64,000 nucleotides of DNA, taken from NCBI GenBank assembly GCA_011037195.1, contig JAAEAF010014807.1, positions 246,197-310,196 of the forward strand. The letters are read 5' to 3'. The translations under genes and the position numbers were made by a program. Origin of the DNA: Triatoma infestans (Eukaryota; Arthropoda; Insecta; Hemiptera; Reduviidae). Positions 54,263-64,000 of this stretch are shown piece by piece. The notes below the pieces were generated by a model. It was not told the DNA's origin. It did not search any database and saw nothing but the letters and a program-made list of their open reading frames with translations. Position 1 is the first letter of the stretch, and every line of letters begins with the position of its first letter.

Positions 54263-55474
54263 TATGCACTTACAAGTGTTAAATTTTAGTAGAAAAACGA
54301 ATTTAGCAATTTGACGACATCGAAAATATTGGTGTTTTTTTTTTTGGCGTCCATCTTTTTAACACGAAAAAATATTTCGGTTCCCTCAGTTAAACATTTT
54401 TTTCACTGTATATTCCGATCAATACACCATTTTGCGTTTCTTTTTGTATTAATGTTTTATAATTTGTTTTAAATACATTCCAAGTTGGGCCATTTAATCT
54501 TAGTAGTCACGTTCAACAGTTTTTTGTCAAATATATTCATTTCTATTATTAAAGTACGGCATAGTACTAACCTATTCTTTGTTTGATAACAAGGCTCTTA
54601 ACCTGGTTTTCAAACATGGCTATTATTTCTGAATTCAGTTTGTATTAAAATGAAACAGCAACCCCATTTTCCACCTACTATTTCTCTTGGGATCTTTTTT
54701 TTTACTACCCTTGCTTTATTATATCCAGCGATTTTACTAGCTGGTGAATATAATTTTATAGCGAATATTTGCTATACTTCTAGTTTATTCACTAGAGACA
54801 AAAGAACAACGATTTAATTAACTTTTTTTTTTTTTTGTATACTTCTGTAAAAAAGCAGTTTGTATTAAAAGTTGCGTCATAATCTCATTAGGTCTTCAGT
54901 TTCATAATTAAGTATTACAGTCAACTTATTAGTGAAGACATAATTCTGAAATTCTGATATTTATCTAACAGATAATATTGTATAATATGAACAGTAAAAC
55001 AAAATATGGAACAGAGTTTATTCAATTACTTAAATTATTATTGGAAAAATTGCACGCTCTGATTGGCGTTAGAATGCGTGTATTTTCTTATTAACTAATA
55101 TTAGGAGTCTTCGACCAAGTGAGATAGCCTAGCTAGAAAGTACACTTTTACGTTGAAATTTATTATGAGATATGATTTATGCTTTTACCATAATGAACAA
55201 AATTTTGCCTTTTCTCTCTTAAGCAAACATCAGCATATAAATTCTGATTACAAAATATTCCATATTACCCCCCCCACCAACCCACCTCGGCGCTCTGAAT
55301 TCCTTATTACATTTTACAATCATGTTTGGTGAATTACATGAAATTTGTTCCAAATTAGACAACTAATTTTGGTAGTAACGTTATAATCACATTAAAATAT
55401 ATATATATATATATATTACATCCAAATTTATTTTAGTTTTAACTGACTTTGTCTTGGAACCATACTGAAAAAAC
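54263..55474. other. No gene seen
   Basis: AT-rich; a C-run near 55,267 and an (AT)n run at about 55,398-55,416. Confidence 0.4.
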
Positions 55475-55560
55475 CTACATAAACTGACGATACCTAAACG
55501 GAACTTCAAATCTTCGTTTTACTTTTTTTGAATAATATAGTTCACAACCATTTAATTATA
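55475..55560 (+). repeat. Helentron/DINE-1-like fragment
   Basis: TGACGATACCTAAACGGAAC, then TTCGTTTTACTTTTTTTGAA matches the middle of the family (compare 59,738-59,790). Confidence 0.45.
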
Positions 55561-55651
55561 AAGATTTTAATAAAAAACAGTGTTTGCCAAGTTTCGATGA
55601 AACAAAATTTTAATAAAAAAAAAAAACCACTTGATTATTCTGGGTTGAGAC

Positions 55652-55696
55652 CAGCGTCAGTGGTTTCATTCATATTGCAATGAGCTTCTTCAGGCT
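55652..55696 (-). ncRNA. Hammerhead-like motif, second family (decayed)
   Basis: Minus strand: CTGAAGA, then a hairpin GCTCAT...ATGAAT, then GAAACCACTGACG. It shares CTGAAGA-GCTCATTGCA with the motif at 60,881-60,926. The GTC after GAAAC is disrupted. Confidence 0.35.
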
Positions 55697-55989
55697 TGTT
55701 TACACCTTAATATAGATAGAGCAATGAAACATGGTAGAGAATGGGGCGTGGCTTCTTCCTCCGCCATCTTGACCATAAACTGTATTATATGTCCAAACTG
55801 TAATTACCAATAAATAAACAAAAAAATAGGAAATTAATAATTAATGAAGTCTTTTTACAACTCAGTCCGGTTGCCACACTTGCTTGCATCGAATTAATTA
55901 TTAAGTGCACGTACACATGAATAAACTAAAAAAAAGAAAGCTTGAATTATTTAAAAAAGTCGAAGAATTAACAGCAAAAATATTTTATA

Positions 55990-56526
55990 TTTATTAGACG
56001 ACTCACTACTGCTGCAGTTTATTATGACAATATCGCCTCATCACCATTACGAAAAGTTCGCTACTTAGGACTATACTTGGACCAACGCCTCACCTGGAGT
56101 CCACACACAAGACTCAAACGACAGGCTCTATTTCAATGTTACAAAATGCTTATGCAATTACTTGACAAAAGATGTAACCTAACTCTTACTAACAAAACTT
56201 CTAATCTACAAAGTCCATACTTAAACCTATTTGGGCATACGGCGCAGAACTGTGGGGTACAACCAAACGATCTAATTATAATCGTATCCAAACACTTCAA
56301 TCCAAAATCCTCCGCAAAATCGTTTCAGCTCCTTTCTAAGTCTCCAATCATACAATGTTTACATATACCATACGTCCGTCGAGAAATCCTATTCCGTTAC
56401 AACAAATTTCACAACAGTTTATCCTCTCACGTCAATCTTCTTGTCCGTGAACTTGCATCCCTAACTAACCCTATAAATTCAACAAGAAGACTAAAACGTC
56501 AGTGGTCTCGTTATCTACTTAACTGA
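55990..56526 (+). pseudogene. Jockey-like LINE ORF2 C-terminal fragment
   Basis: The frame opens with SPLRKVRYLGLYLDQRLTWSPH (near 56,035-56,100; key part YLGLYLDQRLTW), the post-YADD block of Jockey-like RT. It continues through a connection region with an FRYNKFHNSLSSH segment and ends RRLKRQWSRYLLN with a stop at 56,524. Frame changes near 56,200-56,280 hide some blocks. This corresponds to the C-terminus that is missing from the LINE at 43,211, but is in opposite orientation. Confidence 0.7.
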
Positions 56527-56912
56527 ATAACACGGAGTTTCACTACTGAGTGACTTCTCCGCTCCTGTTTCTATGAATTGTCCACAATTAACAAATTTAC
56601 TATTGTTAAACTTTATAGCAGGTGTAAATATTGATTAAAAAAAACAAAAAAAGAAATACATTCCATTTTGAACTCAATTTAAAAAGAGTAGTGCCAGAAA
56701 TTGGTTTAAAAAAAAATCCCTGTTAAATCAGTAGTTGCATGATGTCGTTTTAGTAATCACAATAAAACATTTGATAATAATAAAGATCGAGTATGCAGAC
56801 TAAGCATTTTTAAAAGTCAAGACTGTTAACTAAGCATATTTATGTAAATATATGTTAGAACTTAAAAATTTTATACAGAAAATACCGTGCTTAAAAATGG
56901 CCGCATTATCTG
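56527..56912. other. Likely LINE 3' UTR remnant, no gene
   Basis: A-rich sequence after the LINE stop with no clear tail. Confidence 0.35.
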
Positions 56913-57544
56913 TGTAATGGAATCAGATATTAGTAATGGAATCGTTTGATGTGTGATTCCTGGAGTAGCAGATGTCTTGAAGAGGGCGGAAGTTAGTTTG
57001 AGAGATTTGGAAGTTAGTGCTCGGTTTTTATATAAAACGGTTTTTATATAAAAATAAACTGTATTTTAACAATAATTTAAACGTGATAAATGGTATCTAA
57101 TAACTATAATAAAATAATTAATAATAAATAGAAGATAAATAGCTGATAATTTAGAATGGTTAAAATAACGAACTAAAGTGCACAACTACGAGAATGATAA
57201 GTTGAATATGACTGTGTATTGCCGCTCGTGTATAGTTTGGTCGTAGATGATATAATAATCCTCTCGTCGTATATCATAGAGTTTATATATACTGTTGTTC
57301 ACACTCACACCAAGATATCTGTCTTAGTGTGCGGCCTTGTGCGACCTTCGTAGTTTTCTGACCTTATTTAGTGGCCATACTTAACGCGGTGCCTGCCTTT
57401 TTGATGTGAGAATTGATGAAAAGGCTTTGTGTTTGTTTGGTTGACCGCGGCTGTCGGCGGCCAACAGTGTTACTGTTTTCACCCTTTGTTGATTATTTCT
57501 TTGGCGTACTTTGCCGATGTCAATGACTTTGCCATGTCATTACA
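56913..57544 (-). mobile_element. Solo LTR (family C) with 4-bp target duplication
   Basis: The plus strand starts TGTAATGGAATC and ends GTCATTACA. TCTG occurs immediately before (56,909-56,912) and after (57,545-57,548). It matches 23,900-24,543 in reverse: GAAGAGGGCGGAAGTTAGTT, GTGCGGCCTTGTGCGACCTT, TTGCCATGTCATTACA. A local duplication of TAATGGAATC lies at 56,915-56,944. Confidence 0.75.
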
Positions 57545-58660
57545 TCTGTCTTTAAATAATTTATCTTTGTTAAACTTAAAAGCAAGTGAGCAAAATTTTA
57601 AAAATTCTACACCACACAGCTAAGAATTATAAATGTTGGAAAAGTTATTTTATAATAAATTTATAAAAAGGAAAAAAAATAATTATTTTCATTGCAAGAG
57701 AAAGTATTTTAAGTATGCCATATTTTTTAAAAATAAATTTTCTACATTTTATATTTTTTTAACAGAAGAAGTTTTGAGGCACTTTATGACGGCTTTACTC
57801 GCTAAAGATTTTAGTTAAAATCCGTTTAGCGAATGTGCATTACATTAAAATAGTTTTTAATTTCCCAGTTTTCTCTGAACGAATTTTTTAAACCTTATGT
57901 AATAATTGTTATAGAATACTTGTTATTGAGTACTATAGAAGATATTAATCGTATCTTCACTTCTTGTCTTGTATACAACTTAATTCGTCAAAATTATATA
58001 TTGACTAATTTTAATCATCTGACTAATTTACAATATTTCTTGAAACCATTAAGAAATTTTTCAAATGAGTTCATTTTTTATTAGAATGTTTTAAACTATT
58101 CACTAATTTCTTATAAACAGTTTGTGTTTCTACTCCTTATACAGTGTTCAGCTCATCTACTAGTTTATTCTTTTTCATAATACCTAAATTATCTTCTATT
58201 CTTTCTCCTCATACATCCATTATATCCATATATACCTATATAAATAATTTTACATTATTACATATTACAGAAGTGTTTGGTAAATAAGAATTTTTATATA
58301 AAAATCTTGTGTATCTGGCTGAAAGTAGAAGATTAATATCAAAGTTACGTAATAATACAGAAATTGAAGATGGGTAGAAAACACGTGCTTATAGTAAACT
58401 CTTTGAGGAAAATAAATAGCTGTTTTTTGTTGTAATGTATTATATAATTTCTCTTCCTTCGAAATTTCATAACTTATATTATGAATTTGTTTCATATTTT
58501 GAGATTTTTTACAATAGATTGCGTGTAAATGTAATAATACTGAATGGAGGAAATATGTCTTCCAAATTATAGTATTAAATTATGAAATACAATCAAATTA
58601 ATTTTTTTGGCTACTTAATATAAAAATAAATAAGAGAAGAGAAACAATATTTCAAGAGAA
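57545..58660. other. AT-rich, no gene
   Basis: No coding or repeat features recognised. Confidence 0.45.
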
Positions 58661-58860
58661 GGGACTTTAGCTCAGTGGTTAACGTACCGGACTTCCACGC
58701 GGAAGTACCAGGTTCGAGTCTAGCTGTGTGTTAAATTTTCTCTTGCTAGCAGCCTCTACAGCGCACTTCCAGTTATGGACAGTGTAGTCTGTAAGGAGAG
58801 AACGGAGAAGGCTCCGGGCATCAACGTCCCAATGTTGACGCACCTTAAATAAAAAAAAAG
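58661..58860 (+). mobile_element. tRNA-derived SINE, complete without leader
   Basis: Head GGGACTTTAGCTCAGTGGTTAAC with B box GGTTCGAGTCTAG; body CTCTTGCTAGCAGCCTCTAC; tail GGCTCCGGGCATCAACG and TTGACGCACCTTAAATAAAAAAAAAG. It starts at the tRNA-like head, unlike the copies at 1.4-2.2 kb. Confidence 0.75.
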
Positions 58861-58984
58861 ACACTATTTCACACACACACACACACACAGAAAAAAAAAC
58901 CTGTTTAATTATAAACATAATTACATTTGGCTTGCTGTGTTAATAAAACACGGAAAATGTGTTGGCTGGGGACCAAAGAAAAAA

Positions 58985-59957
58985 AAAAATCTGTGTGAAA
59001 CACTCACACAACTTTCTCTTACTCCAGTACTCAAAATTATAATTGACAAATTTTATAGTTAGTGTACCAAATTTAATGAAATTCGTCGAAAAGTGAAAAC
59101 ACTGTCCAGTAAAACTGTCCGGTTTACTAATTTCTTGAAACTCGGAATTTGGGTCATATATTAATTTCTAGTTATTTCTCATTTGGATGATAGAGTTATA
59201 TAATCAAGTATGATACCACTTTAGAGGAAGCTGTAACCCTACCCCTCTCCTAAAAGGGCCCTTAAATGAATTTTCCCAGAGAAATGTTTTATATAAAAGT
59301 TGTAGATCGTTGAATGTTTAGTTTATATGAGTAGTTTCAAGAAAATCGTCAAGGCCATTTTTGAGAAAATCGGAAAAAATGAAAAAAATCATATTTAGTA
59401 AAGTGTTAAAACAAAAGCACTTCCGGTTTTCCGATTTTTCTCAAACTCGGAATTTCAACAACATTTATTTAAATGACCGAATTGTGTAATAACCTGAAAT
59501 AGCACTTTAGAGGGTAACCTAACCCCTCCCCACCCCCAGGAGGGCCCTTAAATCAATTTTCCCAGAGAAATGTTTGAAATAAAAGTTGTAGCACCTTGTA
59601 TATGTAGTTGATGTATCAAGTTTAAAGAAAATCCTTGGAGCCATTTTTGAGAAAAACGCAAAAAAGTAAAAAAGTCAACTTGTAAAGTTGCTTTCGGTTG
59701 AGGAATTTTGACAGATAACGCACAGTCAGATCGCATGGTGATACCTAAACGAAATATTAAGTTTCAGTTTTCTACGGTTTTTCGTTTTTGAGCTATTCAT
59801 ACACACACACACACACACCCATACACACACAGACCATTTGCTAAAAACCACTTTTTTGGACTCAGGGGGACTCAAAACGGATATTTCCGGTGAAAACTCC
59901 GATATACAAAATTCGACACGATTATAATACTTCCTCTTACTAGGAGTAAGAGAAAGT
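58985..59957 (+). repeat. Helentron/DINE-1-like repeat, best full-length copy
   Basis: 973 bp. Left end AAAATCTGTGTGAAACACTC with hairpin, then ACTTTCTCTTACTCC. The body has two similar sub-blocks (59,270-59,400 and 59,570-59,690, each with GAGAAATGTTT, TTGTA and GCCATTTTTGAGAAAA). The centre is a (CA)n at 59,795-59,830. The right end is CTCTTACTAGGAGTAAGAGAAAGT. Read on the minus strand this is: 5' terminal block, microsatellite, inverted terminal block, 3' hairpin and T-run, as described for DINE-1/HINE elements. It encodes nothing. Confidence 0.7.
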
Positions 59958-60536
59958 AAAAAGAAAAACGTTTTAATTAGATAGAATAAACTTTTAAATT
60001 TGAAAAGTTAATAATAAACTACATTTAAAATAGAAACACACACACTCAAAAGGTTCAAGCAAATATAAATATATGTTTTATTCCGTATAATTCATGGAGT
60101 TCATGCCTTACACATAGTTTTCTAATCCATAAAACATGGTTTATTGATTTTCTTTTGTAGGAACGTTTAAGCAAGATACTTGAAGTAAAATTGTAGAGCA
60201 ATAGTATAACAAAAGTAAGTAGTAATATTTATTATTAGTTTTCATTCATTGGCTCATACATTATAGAAATATTTACAAAAAAATTAATTGATCTGTATTA
60301 AACATTTTAGAATTTATTTAAATTTTACACAAATAGTAAAATTGATTTTTTAGCAGCAAATCCGGGTCCATGAAAATGAGAAAGGTAGTTTCGTTAATAT
60401 TATGACACTAGTTGATTAATTTTTCTTATGTTATGATTGTGTGCATTATTTATATGCATAAAAAGTAGTATTAATATATTTTTAACAAATAGTTAAAAAT
60501 TTGTCAAAGATCATTTGTTAAAAATTTGTCAATTAA
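59958..60536. other. AT-rich, no gene
   Basis: Contains AAAATTTGTCAAAGATCATTTGTTAAAAATTTGTCAATTAATCATC, a short direct repeat next to the fold-back element. Confidence 0.4.
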
Positions 60537-60779
60537 TCATCAGAGATATTTTCCGTGGATAGCCTGTTTCTTTTTGTGGTCATCGACCGGTTTCGGGCGT
60601 TCGCCCATCATCAGAATGATTTTGTTAAATAGTGTAATAACATAGACTGGCACAGATTAAACACAGTTGATACACAAATAAACTTGATAAGTGTATGACC
60701 ACAAAAAGAAGCAGACTATCACGGAAAATATCTCTGATGCTTTCCAGCTCTGCGGAACCTACCACAACAACTATAAGAA
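60537..60779. mobile_element. Fold-back element with intact-looking hammerhead-like core
   Basis: The left arm runs from ATCATCAGAGATATTTTCCGTGG. Its motif, on the minus strand at 60,581-60,618, has CTGATGA, a perfect GGGC-GAAC-GCCC hairpin, GAAAC, CGGTC and the pairing flanks CATT/GATG. The right side (60,695-60,770) keeps the arm end GACCACAAAAAGAAGC...CTCTGATGCTTTCCAGC and CTGCGGAACC but has lost its motif. Confidence 0.65.
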
Positions 60780-60880
60780 ATTAAATATGAAAATTATAGG
60801 CTTGTGATCTTTTCGGTTTACGCGGCCATTTTCATGAAAAATATTTGAATTTAATGCTCCAATAGTTACCAAGGTTTAAC

Positions 60881-60926
60881 AATCCTGAAGAGGCTCATTG
60901 CAGTATGGACGTAACGTCGGTTTTGT
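60881..60926 (+). ncRNA. Hammerhead-like motif, second family
   Basis: AATC, CTGAAGA, GGCTCATTGCAGTATGGAC (imperfect hairpin), GTAACGTC, GGTTTT. The flanks AATC and GGTT pair (one G-U). The GAAAC box is changed to GTAAC. Confidence 0.35.
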
Positions 60927-61104
60927 AGCAAACTAGAAACTTTAGTATTTTTGAGTTATACTCTTTACTATTGCATCACCATTTAGGACAATTAGGAAAC
61001 AATTGGGTCAGGGATTAGGCAAGGCTGCTTCCCAACACACTGTTGAAAGAGTGGCTACAATTTCCTTTTAAATTAGAAAAGCCTATTCCAGATCGCCAAT
61101 TTTA

Positions 61105-61335
61105 TTTCATTTTTTTTTAACCATTTAGCGCAACAGCGCATAAATGGCTAAGACATATCAGATGGCGGCTTTTATTTGGTATTTGTAAGAATGATAAGCA
61201 TGTCACTATTCCCATCTCAGTTTAGTTCTGTCTTTCTCTACTAAGCTTCGTAACCTACTATAGCTCCTCACTTTTCCACATGATACTGGATCAGCCTTCG
61301 CCTAGGTTCTCACGGGAATCGCGGGAGGGCATAAA
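61105..61335 (-). mobile_element. tRNA-derived SINE, second family, decayed
   Basis: Minus strand: B-box region GCGATTCCCGTGAGAACC, then a body parallel to 49,318-49,500, ending TTATGCGCTGTTGCGCTAAATGG. The A-box part is lost. Confidence 0.55.
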
Positions 61336-61765
61336 TTTGTATATAGACTCAATTATTTGAACACATTTCCCTTAGAATAAATCAGTTTTAAGGACGTTCT
61401 GGGGGAATGCTGTGATCAAGATTAACCCTAAGTGAAATTTCAATTATTTGGTAAGGCTTAATAAAAGCGCAGCCCGATTTGTTTTATTTCATGTTTTTAG
61501 CTTCCTGTTTGGATTGCCCTTCCACAGTATCCGGATCCACACTAATTATTCTTATAGTCTGACATCAAAATATGTCAGATACAATAAGTTCAGTTCTATT
61601 CCAAGTGTTATAACTTTCTCTTACAGTGGTTTCATAAGAAGCGCTATAGTGATGGTGTCAAATTTACTAAATGATTTCTTTCTCAATTGTGCGTTCAGAT
61701 ATATATAATGTACCTCTATACATTTGTCAAGTTTATAATTGCATTAACAACTGTAGTATAGTAGA
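61336..61765. other. No gene seen
   Basis: Unassigned; the 86-codon frame at 61,448-61,708 has no family features. Confidence 0.4.
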
Positions 61766-61980
61766 AGTAGAGAGATTAGCTCAGTGGTTAGAGCGTTGGG
61801 CTTCCATGCGGAGTCCCCGGGTGCGGGAGACTATACAGCTCACTGCCCGGTGATGGACAGTATTGTCTGTGACGAGAGAACACTGTCCGGAAGCCGGCAG
61901 TGCACTAAAAAAGCTCCCGGCGCCAATGACCATAGATGTTGACGCGCCTTAAATAAAAATAATAATAATAATAATAATTG
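61766..61980 (+). mobile_element. tRNA-derived SINE, first family
   Basis: Head GAGATTAGCTCAGTGGTTAGAGCG; the B box is disrupted (CCGGGTGCGGGAG). The body has CGGTGATGGACAGTATTGTC and GCCGGCAGTGCAC, and the tail TTGACGCGCCTTAAATAAAA followed by (ATA)n. Confidence 0.7.
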
Positions 61981-62379
61981 TGGTATTATGAAGTTATGGG
62001 TAATTGTTTTACACCAAGTTTAGATATAAAGAAAATAATGGAAAAGATTAAGCAAAGAAAAAAAAAATGTTCTCAAGAGAAATCTGAAATCTGGTAACCC
62101 AACTAATTCCACTGGGGAATGAAAATATATATCACATCCTTTTTAATACCAAGACAACTTGTTTTCAAAAGTCCTTTTCAAAATAATCTTGGAGTTACTT
62201 AAACTTTAATCCTGAATTATGTTGGACTAATAAAAACAATTTTAATAAATCCTAAGAAAAGATTTTATTAATATCTTGGGACATGACTTTCTCTTAGTAA
62301 ATTTGGGTCGTGTATTTAATATTTTTCGTAAAAAAAGGAATTGTATAAATTTCGTTTTTTTTTTCTTCAAATTTTTGAA
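61981..62379. other. No gene seen
   Basis: AT-rich, unassigned. Confidence 0.4.
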
Positions 62380-62475
62380 ATTGAGTTTTCAACGGAAATA
62401 CATGTTTTGAGGTCCCCTGAGTACGAAAAATAGCGAATGAGTTTTTAGCAAATGGTATAGGTGTGTGTGTTTGAA
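62380..62475 (-). repeat. Helentron/DINE-1-like fragment
   Basis: GAGTTTTCAACGGAAATACATG, TTTGAGGTCCCCTGAGT and TTTTTAGCAAATGG with (GT)n match the family in reverse. Confidence 0.55.
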
Positions 62476-62495
62476 TAGAATATTTAGTGGAAGAA

Positions 62496-62665
62496 GAAAT
62501 GCAAAAATAAATAGTTTTGAAAAATATTTTAAATGAAATAATTTTGGCAAAAATAATGTATTTTAGAGTCAGGTACTAAAATGTAAGGTCATTGTTGCTA
62601 AAGAGACAAAAGCACAGGAATCCGTTAGGAAAATAACAATGCCACTTAGCCAACTGTTTTGTAAG
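62496..62665 (-). repeat. Repeat shared with 48,416-48,595 (inverted)
   Basis: Near-identical inverted partner of the segment at 48.4 kb, over about 175 bp. Confidence 0.7.
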
Positions 62666-63830
62666 AGAAAATCCCCCGTTAGAGAGGGCATTCCTTCAAG
62701 ACAGTCTGCATTCTGCTTTCAAAGCCAGAACACTTGCTTCAGGAATCGCTCTCTTAAACTCTTGTCAATGATAGAGATTTGCCTTTATTCTATATCATTT
62801 ATTAAGACAGTTTTGGTTGTAGACACCGAAGCAGAACAGTTGTTTTTTTCGCCCTCTTAGCATCAATGCATATTAATAAATTTGTAATATCTTGCAAATA
62901 ACTTGTAGTTATTATTTCAATAGAATATATTTATTGTTAGCAGTGGTGACTGCTTTCTTATTTCTGATACTTCACTCTCTTAAACATTTTGTACTTACAA
63001 CCCCCTTTATCAAAACCGCTCAAGCCATGCAAACTAAAACAACCAATAACACTAATAGCATTTCAAATATCTCAAAAACGGAAAGTCCCAGATTTCAAAC
63101 TTGGGTTTTAGATACTAACACCACGTCAGTTTTTGACGTAGAATCCGTCTTTCACTTCGATATATGGGGTAAAGTGTTACCAATAAAAGCAAGTCTGGTG
63201 ACAAATGGAGGGGGGGTCACTGAAACCTATTAAAGCAGGTCTTTGCGGATTAGAGCGCATTTAATTACTAGATGGGGTAATAAATTTGAAAATTTATAAA
63301 AATATCGAGTAAACATGCATCCAATAGAGCAGAAATAAAAAAAAATAGACAACGTTTAAAGGAAAAGGCTTGATTATTGTTTGATCTTAATATAAAATTC
63401 TATTTCCGTCGACATATTCTGCGTCTTAGACACGGTTTTCCCATCCGCTCTCCTAGCCCTCTATAAACCTTGACCAAGCCAATGTCCGTAACACTTGGTG
63501 GTGGTATGTCACAGGTTAAACTAGATTAATTAGTACTGGAATTCTAACTAAAAAAATTTTTATAAGTACATTTCCTAAGTTATTTTCATACTTTACTCTT
63601 ATATGTGCCACATATATTTTTTAATAGTTGTGATTTAGATTATTTAATAGTTGTGATTTAGTTTAATATTGATCTGTTCTACAACAATAATTAAAAAAAA
63701 ATTTAATTGTACTCTGTATATATCATACTCTTTATTTAGTTTATTTAAAACAAATTTGATTCTGGAAATATTTATTTTAAGTTCATATTTTCTATTGTTT
63801 CTATTTTTAATTGATTTGTATTTAAACCTT
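62666..63830. other. No recognised gene
   Basis: The 113-codon frame at 62,892-63,233 has a hydrophobic N-terminal stretch but no family features or splice context. The segment near 63,000-63,060 resembles 40,515-40,590 (TTTATCAAAACCGCTCAAGCC against TTTACAAAACCGCTCACGCC), so it is likely repeat DNA. Confidence 0.35.
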
Positions 63831-63835
63831 TGTAC

Positions 63836-63876
63836 AGACTCTGAAGAAGGCAATAAATTTGCCGAAACGTCAGTAG
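63836..63876 (+). ncRNA. Hammerhead-like motif, third family
   Basis: ACT, CTGAAGA, A, hairpin GGCAA-TAAAT-TTGCC, GAAAC, GTC, AGT. Core boxes are unchanged and the flanks ACT/AGT pair. It sits in otherwise unassigned AT-rich DNA. Confidence 0.4.
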
Positions 63877-63953
63877 ATTTAAAAAGAGTTCTTTTGTATG
63901 ACCGAACCTCAAAATTCAATTTTCAACATCTTGTAGAGTTAATTTTTTGCCTA

Positions 63954-64000
63954 TGTAATGGAATCGTTTGATGTGATTCCTGATGTAGTAGATGTCTTGA
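63954..64000 (-). repeat. LTR (family C), start, cut by window end
   Basis: TGTAATGGAATCGTTTGATG then GATTCCTGATGTAGTAGATG equals the start of the LTR at 56,913. It runs off the window. Confidence 0.6.

Noticed and set aside
62892..63233. Small secreted or membrane protein (113 codons)
   Set aside because: Hydrophobic start only; no family features, and part of the sequence recurs near 40.5 kb, so it is probably repeat DNA.

Overview
This window looks like AT-rich, transposon-dense nuclear DNA from an arthropod, most likely an insect. The evidence is several clades of non-LTR retrotransposon with insect-type proteins, a Gypsy/Ty3 LTR element with an env-like remnant, tRNA-derived SINEs, a hAT element and long fold-back repeats. 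I cannot name the species. I recognise no intact host gene. The only candidate host-gene signal is a GC-richer island with a possible minus-strand splice donor (38,395-39,000).

Layout. 1-4,411: a repeat fragment, a solo LTR with a 4-bp duplication (978-1,350), two SINEs nested in opposite orientations (1,440-2,340), and the left part of a ~1-kb repeat family that I read as Helentron/DINE-1-like. 4,412-12,029: a nearly complete minus-strand Gypsy element (LTRs, tRNA-Leu primer site, gag, pol, broken env-like ORF, polypurine tract) with a GATG duplication, inserted in the Helentron-like repeat. 12,030-14,465: the remainder of that repeat, split by LTR-type repeats that themselves carry three insertions with their own target duplications. 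15-23 kb: LINE remnants (the largest a Jockey-like element at 17,956-21,840) and SINEs. 23.6-26.4 kb: LTR-type repeats, a polypurine tract and a GCTAGC-rich stretch. 27-35 kb: a full Helentron-like copy, decayed LINE ends and unassigned AT-rich DNA. 35,536-36,615: an internally deleted hAT element carrying a fold-back insertion. 39,427-40,345: an R1-clade LINE fragment between (ATT)n tracts. 42,215-43,091: a large palindrome. 43,211-46,610: a second Jockey-like LINE with ORF1 and ORF2 joined by a TAATG stop/start. 47.7-64 kb: LTRs, SINEs, Helentron-like copies, fold-backs and LINE ends.

The genes are element genes, not host pathways. Gag/protease/RT/RNase H/integrase make up one LTR replication unit; ORF1 plus endonuclease/RT make up two LINE units; the remainder are non-autonomous passengers. 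All autonomous units show breaks.

The most interesting signal is a short-element family (copies near 35.9, 48.6, 54.1 and 60.6 kb) whose arms carry a hammerhead-ribozyme-like core: CTGAWGA, a small hairpin, GAAAC, a short ACCGGT, and flanks that pair as helix I. Three other loci (55.7, 60.9, 63.8 kb) show the same architecture with different sequences. One extra base between the core and helix II means the ribozyme reading is a hypothesis.
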